Positions 59,296 through 64,000 of a stretch of DNA of 64,000 bases are shown here, piece after piece. A program made the translations under genes and the position numbers. Numbering within the stretch: position 1 is the stretch's first letter; each line of letters opens with the position of its first letter. Source of the stretch: Streptomyces sp. DHE7-1. Lineage in GTDB: Bacteria > Actinomycetota > Actinomycetes > Streptomycetales > Streptomycetaceae. The DNA is taken from assembly GCA_016432725.1 (NCBI GenBank), contig JACJDG010000003.1, positions 2,604,001-2,668,000 of the forward strand, read 5' to 3'. The notes under the pieces are model-generated. The model saw nothing but the letters and a program-made list of their open reading frames with translations, did no database searches and had not been told where the DNA came from.

Positions 59296-59538
59296 TCAGC
59301 CGTTGAACGCGGTGTTGTACTGGCCGCAGGTGGTGTCGAGGGTGCCGGCGATCCCGAGCACACCGACCGGGATGCTGTTCTCGGCCACCGTCTGGGGGCT
59401 GCACTCCTGGTAGGGGCGGTAGGAGTCGGACACCTTCGGCCCGTTGTCGGAGGTGTCGGCGACCGCCGTGCCGACGCCGATGGCGGACAGGCCACCGGCC
59501 GCCACTGCTGCGATCACGACCTGCTGAAACTTGCGCAT
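59296..59538 (-). CDS. Secreted protein, group B (RPYQECSPQ domain), short copy
   Basis: 80 residues from ATG 59538. Signal MRKFQQVVIAAVAAGGLSAI, cut after AVA. Mature YRPYQECSPQTVAENSIPVG ending DTTCGQYNTAFNG, two cysteines. Matches the C-terminal domain of the gene at 56304, without its Gln/Pro stalk. Confidence 0.85.
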   Translation of the reverse strand: MRKFQQVVIAAVAAGGLSAIGVGTAVADTSDNGPKVSDSYRPYQECSPQTVAENSIPVGVLGIAGTLDTTCGQYNTAFNG

Positions 59539-59736
59539 GGAACCCTCGGTCCTTTGCCTGAACAACGAAATTGATTGCCTAGCGTGACGGACCAGACACT
59601 AGCAGTAGCGGTGTGCGACATTCCACATCGCCGGTCCGGCCGGGGCCGGATAGCCCCGCAGAGGTCACCGCGAGGACGCCAATTGACCGCACGGGGCGCC
59701 GGGTTGCCGAACTCGGGTGCGGTCGACGGAAGTTCG

Positions 59737-61149
59737 TCAGAGGAAGGCCGGCTCCGCGACCCGCAGCCGCCGGGGCGCGGGCACGGACAGGATCAGGTCC
59801 CGCAGCGCCTCCACGTACAGCCGCACGTTCTTGTAGGCGACCTCGGTGTCCGGGTAGCGGCAGGCGAACCACAGGCCCTCGTTCAGGCGGTTGACCCAGG
59901 CGCACACCTGGTCGCCGTACGACACCCGGATCAGCCCGTACGCGTTCTGCTCGGCCCAGTGGTCCGAGCCGGGTGTGGGCCGGGCGTCCACGTACGAGAC
60001 GATCGAGTACATGTCGGGCGAGGTCGGCCGGAAGTCCGCGCCCAGCAGGCGCAGTACGCGGGCCAGCGGGATGCGCGCCAGCGACCGGTTGGCCCGCAGT
60101 TCGGCGCGGACCGTGGCGAGCGCGCCGTCGAGGTCCCGTGCCGCGGGCACCTCGATCGGGGCGCCGCCCACGTACCAGCCGACGGAGTCCGACCACGCGG
60201 ACTTCAGCCGGGTGTGGAACGGTACGACCGTGCGGTAGACCGGCTGCCCGCCCAGCTCGTGGACGATCAGACTCGTCGCGGCCAGGACGCCCACCAGGCT
60301 GCCGCCGTAGGGCCTGCAGTAGTCCTCGAACGCGGCGGCGGCGTCCGCGTCGACGAGGGGCTCGCACACCAGCTTCTGGGTGGGCAGCGGGTCACCGGGC
60401 CGCAGGCCGAGGTCGACGGGGAACTCCGGGAGCCGCCCGTCGCACCGGCCGATGAACTCCCGCCAGCGGTCGACGATCGCGTGGGTGTCGTCGATCCCGT
60501 CCGCGCTCGTCCGCTCCTGCTCGCAGAAGTCGACGTAGCTCCCCGGGGGCGTGCCGGCCGCGGGCCGCCCCGTGACGTCCGCGGTGTACAACTCGCGGAT
60601 CTCGCCGGGGATGCGCTGGAGCGAGTAGGCGTCGACGTTGGTGTGGTCGAAGGCCATGTACACGCTGGTGGAGTCCTCCCGGACGACCGCCGCGTAGATG
60701 AGGTTCGGCCAGCCGAGCGCGTCCGCCGCCACGTCGAATCGGTCCTGCAGGTACCGGACGAGGGCATTGGTGTCGGCGAAATCGCCCACCACCTGGCGGT
60801 GCAGGGACACGTCGTCCTCGTCGAGGGTGAACCGGTGCATCTCCTCGTCGGCCCAGCGGAATCCGCTGCGCAGCGTCTCGTGACGCAACGTCCAGCCGCG
60901 CAGCGCCCGTTCCAGCGCGTCGAGGTCGGCCGGCCCCGGCAGGTCGAACGCGGTGCCCAGCCAGGTTGGTACGAACAGTCCGTCCTCCCGCACCGATCGG
61001 GCCGTCCGGATGTGCGACTCCTGGATGTACGCCGGCGGCCGCGGGTCCGGCGGCAGCACCGCAGCGGCCTCGACGGTCGCAGGGCTGAACGTCCACTCGA
61101 CGAGTCGTCCGGGCCGGACCTCGCAGCGCTGGATGTCAGAAATTCGCAC
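59737..61149 (-). CDS. Stand-alone condensation-domain-like acyltransferase
   Basis: 470 residues from GTG 61149, with GAAGGAGAC upstream. It has the two-lobed chloramphenicol-acetyltransferase-like fold of NRPS condensation and PapA proteins: LRHETLRSGF in the first lobe, the active-site region AFDHTNVDAYS in place of HHxxxDG (His and Asp kept, first His Asp, Gly Ala), and VPFHTRLKSAWSDSVGWYVG in the second. No carrier or adenylation domain is nearby. It may esterify or amidate a lipid or surface molecule. Substrate unknown. Confidence 0.82.
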   Translation of the reverse strand: MRISDIQRCEVRPGRLVEWTFSPATVEAAAVLPPDPRPPAYIQESHIRTARSVREDGLFVPTWLGTAFDLPGPADLDALERALRGWTLRHETLRSGFRWADEEMHRFTLDEDDVSLHRQVVGDFADTNALVRYLQDRFDVAADALGWPNLIYAAVVREDSTSVYMAFDHTNVDAYSLQRIPGEIRELYTADVTGRPAAGTPPGSYVDFCEQERTSADGIDDTHAIVDRWREFIGRCDGRLPEFPVDLGLRPGDPLPTQKLVCEPLVDADAAAAFEDYCRPYGGSLVGVLAATSLIVHELGGQPVYRTVVPFHTRLKSAWSDSVGWYVGGAPIEVPAARDLDGALATVRAELRANRSLARIPLARVLRLLGADFRPTSPDMYSIVSYVDARPTPGSDHWAEQNAYGLIRVSYGDQVCAWVNRLNEGLWFACRYPDTEVAYKNVRLYVEALRDLILSVPAPRRLRVAEPAFL

Positions 61150-61360
61150 GGTGGCGTCTCCTTCGCAGAAGACACCAGCTTGATGAAGGGGGAGCCGTGC
61201 GCGAGCGGCGGCCGCCGTGTCGCCGTCATTTCAGCGGGACGTGTGACGCGTCGAACGGCGAAGCGATCATGCGGAGTTCACTCTCCGCCGCAGGTGGCCG
61301 GTCGTGGCCCGAGGGCCGGAGCGCGCCGCCGTGCGCCGGGGGCGGAGGGGCCGGTGCGGT

Positions 61361-61903
61361 TCACAGGCTCAGCGTGATCGCGGCGCCGAGGCCGCCCAGG
61401 CCGAGGGCGAAGGCCGCCTCCTGCCAGCCGCCCCCTCCCCAGCGGAAGAGGCGGTCGGCCGCCAGCCGGCCGGGACCGGTGGCGGCCACGCCCAGGGCGA
61501 CGACCGCGATGCAGACGCTGTACTCCACACCGCCGTCCGCCTCCCACAGGCCGTGCGCGCCGGTCACCGTCACCATCGCGTTGATCATGACGCCGATCAG
61601 GGCGGCGGCGGCCAGCGGTGTCAGCAGCCCGACCGCCAGGCCGAGGCCGCCGAGGAACTCGGACAGACCTCCGATCACGGCGTAGAGCCTGCCCGGGCGG
61701 TAGCCCAGGCCCGCGAAGCCCCTGCCGGTCGCGGTGAGACCCGGGCCCCCGAAGAGCCCGAAGAGTTTCTGGGCCCCGTGGGCTGCCATCAGCAGGCCGA
61801 AGGCCAGTCTGATGAGCAGCAGGCCGGCATCGGCGGCGGTGACGGGACGCGCCGCCGTCTCCTCGGAACGATCAGGGCGGTTCAGTATGCGCTTGGTCAA
61901 CAT
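61361..61903 (-). CDS. DoxX-family membrane protein
   Basis: 180 residues from ATG 61903 (MLTKRILNRP). Four spans with DoxX features: LLLIRLAFGLLMAAHGAQKL, LGLAVGLLTPLAAAALIGVM. Family members are linked to redox or sulfur stress in mycobacteria. No specific partner here. Confidence 0.88.
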   Translation of the reverse strand: MLTKRILNRPDRSEETAARPVTAADAGLLLIRLAFGLLMAAHGAQKLFGLFGGPGLTATGRGFAGLGYRPGRLYAVIGGLSEFLGGLGLAVGLLTPLAAAALIGVMINAMVTVTGAHGLWEADGGVEYSVCIAVVALGVAATGPGRLAADRLFRWGGGGWQEAAFALGLGGLGAAITLSL

Positions 61904-62125
61904 GGCTGTGCTCCGGTCGGAACGCCGGAACGGGCGTCTTCCCCCAGCTCGGCCGGACACCGAGCAACCGGTGACAGGGGGTCTCCGCGGGGCGGAGCAC
62001 GCTCCCCCACCCGATCCTTGCGCCGTCAGCGGCGTCGGGCATCCGGGCGGCGGCCCGGGGACGGCCCGCAGCCCGGCCCCGCACCAGCGGGGCGGGAAGC
62101 CGGCACGCGCGGCGAGGCCCGCCGG

Positions 62126-63762
62126 TCAGCGGCGGAAGACTCCCAGTCCGCCTGCGTTGAGGTGCTCGATGGTGACGCTCGTGGCCTTGCCGGAACCGGT
62201 GTGGAACGTGACGCCGGACAGGCCGGCGGCGTTCTCGCCCCGGGTCAGGTAGCTGAAGGTGTCACCGGTGTAGTGCTTCAGGGGGAACGACATCCCGCGC
62301 GGGCCCAGCGTCATGCTCAGCCCGCGCCTGCCGTCGCCGGTGACGGTGACGGTGACGGGCCCGTAGTAGTCGTTCGCATAGGTGCCCGTGTAGGTAGCGG
62401 CGGCCTTGGCCGGCTTCGCGTCGGCGGGCGGCTCGGCGTAGTCGGTCGGGGAGACGCCGGTGTAGGCGGCGGCCCGCACCACCTTCCCGTAGAAGCCCAG
62501 CCAGTCGACCGTCTGCCTGCCGTTCTGGGCGATGTCGAAGAACGCGGCGGCCACCGCCTCGGGCACGCCGATGGGCTGGCCGTTCGTCAGCACCACGATG
62601 CCGAGCCGTTCGCCCGGCAGCAGGGTGACCTCGGTCGCGGCGCCGAGGTCGAAGGCGCCGGAATGGTTCAGGCGCAGCCGTCCGCGCTCGTCGTACCGGA
62701 CGTTCCAGCCGAGCCCGTAGAAGCCCGGCTCACCGGCCGGCGCGAGGGGGTCCATGGCGACGGAGTGCGGGATGCGGGTCCGGTCCAGGGCTGCCGGGTC
62801 GATCTGCCGCCTCCCTTCGTACGCGCCGTTGTCCAGTTGCAGGCGCATCCACTTGGTGAGGTCGTCGACATTCGAACTCGCACCGCCCGCGGGTGCCTGG
62901 CTGTCGGCGTTCTCGGTGGTGGAGGGCTTCCAGCGGCCGTCGACCTCGACGTGGGCGGACGCCTTGTCGGCGGCCTTGTCGTAGTCGGCGCGCTCGTAGC
63001 TGGAGTGGTCCATGCCCAGGGGCTTGAACAGCGTGTCCGCCGCCAGCCGCGGCCAGCTCCTCCCCGCCGCGTCGGCCACCGCCACCCCGGCCGCGGTGAA
63101 GCCGTAGTTGGTGTAGGCGTAGCTCGCGCGGAACGGGGTCAGCGGCTCCAGCCGCAGGTGCCCCAGGATGTAGTCGCGTGAGTAGCCCAGGTCCTCCAGC
63201 AGGTCACCGGCGTGGTCCGGCAGTCCGCTGCGGTGCGAGAACAGGTCCGCGACCGTCACGTTCGCCGTCACGTACGGGTTCTTGAGCGCGAAGCCCGGAT
63301 CGTGGACGGCCATCCGGTCGTCCCAGCCGACGATCTTGCGGCCCACGGCCCCGGAGACGACGGTGGACGCCAGCGGCTTCGACAACGAGGCGAGCTGGAA
63401 GACCGTCGCGGGACCGACCTTCTCGCTCCGGCCCAGCTCACGGACGCCGAAGCCCTTCGCGTACACGACCTCGTCCCGGTGGACGACGCCCACGGCGACC
63501 CCCGGCACCCCGGTCTTCCGCATCGCGTCCCCACCAGGCCGTCGAGCCGGCCCACCGCCGTGTCCACCTGCGCCCGGGTCAACTGGGGTGGCGGTTGCTT
63601 CGGCGGCGTCGAGGCGAGCGACGCGTCGGCGGCGGGACTGGAGGTGGCCGCGTCGACTCCGGTGCACCCCTGCAGGGCGGCCGCGAGCACACCCAGGTAC
63701 ACCGCCGCGGCGCCCACCCGGGACCGCCGCCACAGCGTTCTTCCGCGCCTCCGATGCGCCAT
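62126..63762 (-). pseudogene. Serine hydrolase lipoprotein (beta-lactamase/esterase family), one frameshift
   Basis: From ATG 63762, with GAGGTAGC upstream. One G must be added at 63529-63532 for 545 residues (LVGDAMRKTGVPGVAVGVV). Lipobox ALQGC gives a lipid-anchored protein. Catalytic SxxK in QLASLSKPLAS, YxN in YAYTNYGFTAAG, and a C-terminal DUF3471-like beta domain (TYTGTYANDYYGPVTVTV). Class C-type penicillin-recognising fold, usually an esterase or D-amino-peptidase rather than a resistance enzyme. Probably intact in the organism. Confidence 0.85.
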
Positions 63763-64000
63763 GATCCAGCTACCTCGCACTCGCCCGCCCTCAGGGGCAC
63801 GCCCGGCACCCGTTCCATACTCGCCACGGCGGCCGGCCACGGCACCCGGACGTCGCCGAGCGGGTGAGGAACACGGACCCGCGAGTGAACTCCCGGCCCG
63901 GTGTGCGGGTGAAATGTGCTGGGGCTAGGCTTTTTCACACGGCAGGGCCAGGTTCTCCGGGCGGTCTCACAGGCGCCGTTCGCCCTGTTCACGACGATCA

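Noticed and set aside
62126..63762. Calling the serine hydrolase an antibiotic-resistance beta-lactamase
   Set aside because: SxxK and YxN are shared by many esterases and peptidases of this fold, and the C-terminal beta domain is typical of those.
63763..64000. Start of another gene at the right edge
   Set aside because: The open frames there lack ribosome sites and recognisable protein features; only the upstream region of the serine hydrolase is supported.

Overview
The window reads as a chromosomal core segment of a Streptomyces. It has very high GC, GTG starts, 73-nt tRNA genes without an encoded CCA, and the gene order lepA, rpsT, holA, comEC, comEA, leuS, rsfS, nadD, proA, proB, obgE, rpmA, rplU, rne that I know from Streptomyces genomes. 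No species can be named from the sequence alone.

Layout. 0-12 kb: start of an acyl-CoA synthetase, lepA divergent from rpsT, then holA, a small unknown gene, an arylamine N-acetyltransferase, comEC and comEA, a DegV protein and a membrane-anchored coiled protein. 11.6-18 kb: leuS with a Leu-rich leader peptide and attenuator, and a two-gene electron-transfer unit (six-helix di-heme membrane protein plus a NuoF-like/ferredoxin fusion). 18-31 kb: two identical tRNA-Ala genes around a GT87-type membrane gene and two zinc-ribbon mini-genes; then the phosphatase, rsfS, LCP-like and nadD operon, an M48 protease, two paired membrane proteins, and proA and proB. 31-38 kb: a cell-wall-glycopolymer cluster (pyruvyl transferase, GT2, CDP-polyol phosphotransferase, CDP-ribitol synthase fusion) ending in a decayed gene. 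38-49 kb: a PhoD-type phosphatase, obgE-rpmA-rplU, a very large RNase E/G and a radical-SAM-associated protein. 49-64 kb: accessory region with a seven-repeat membrane protein, an alpha/beta hydrolase, a DUF805 protein, an amino-acid permease fused to a SpoIIE-type phosphatase and a histidine-kinase-like ATPase, a 5-kb cluster of nine small secreted proteins in paralogous groups, a stand-alone condensation-like acyltransferase, a DoxX protein and a serine-hydrolase lipoprotein.

Two points matter most. First, the permease-PP2C-HATPase fusion and the adjacent secreted-protein cluster are the best candidates for undescribed biology. Second, eleven genes, including proA, proB, comEC and rne, each lack exactly one base, nearly always inside or beside a run of C or G. 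All eleven reconstructed spans have length 2 modulo 3. This is best explained by systematic homopolymer under-calling in the sequence, so 'pseudogene' labels below describe the sequence as given, not necessarily the organism.
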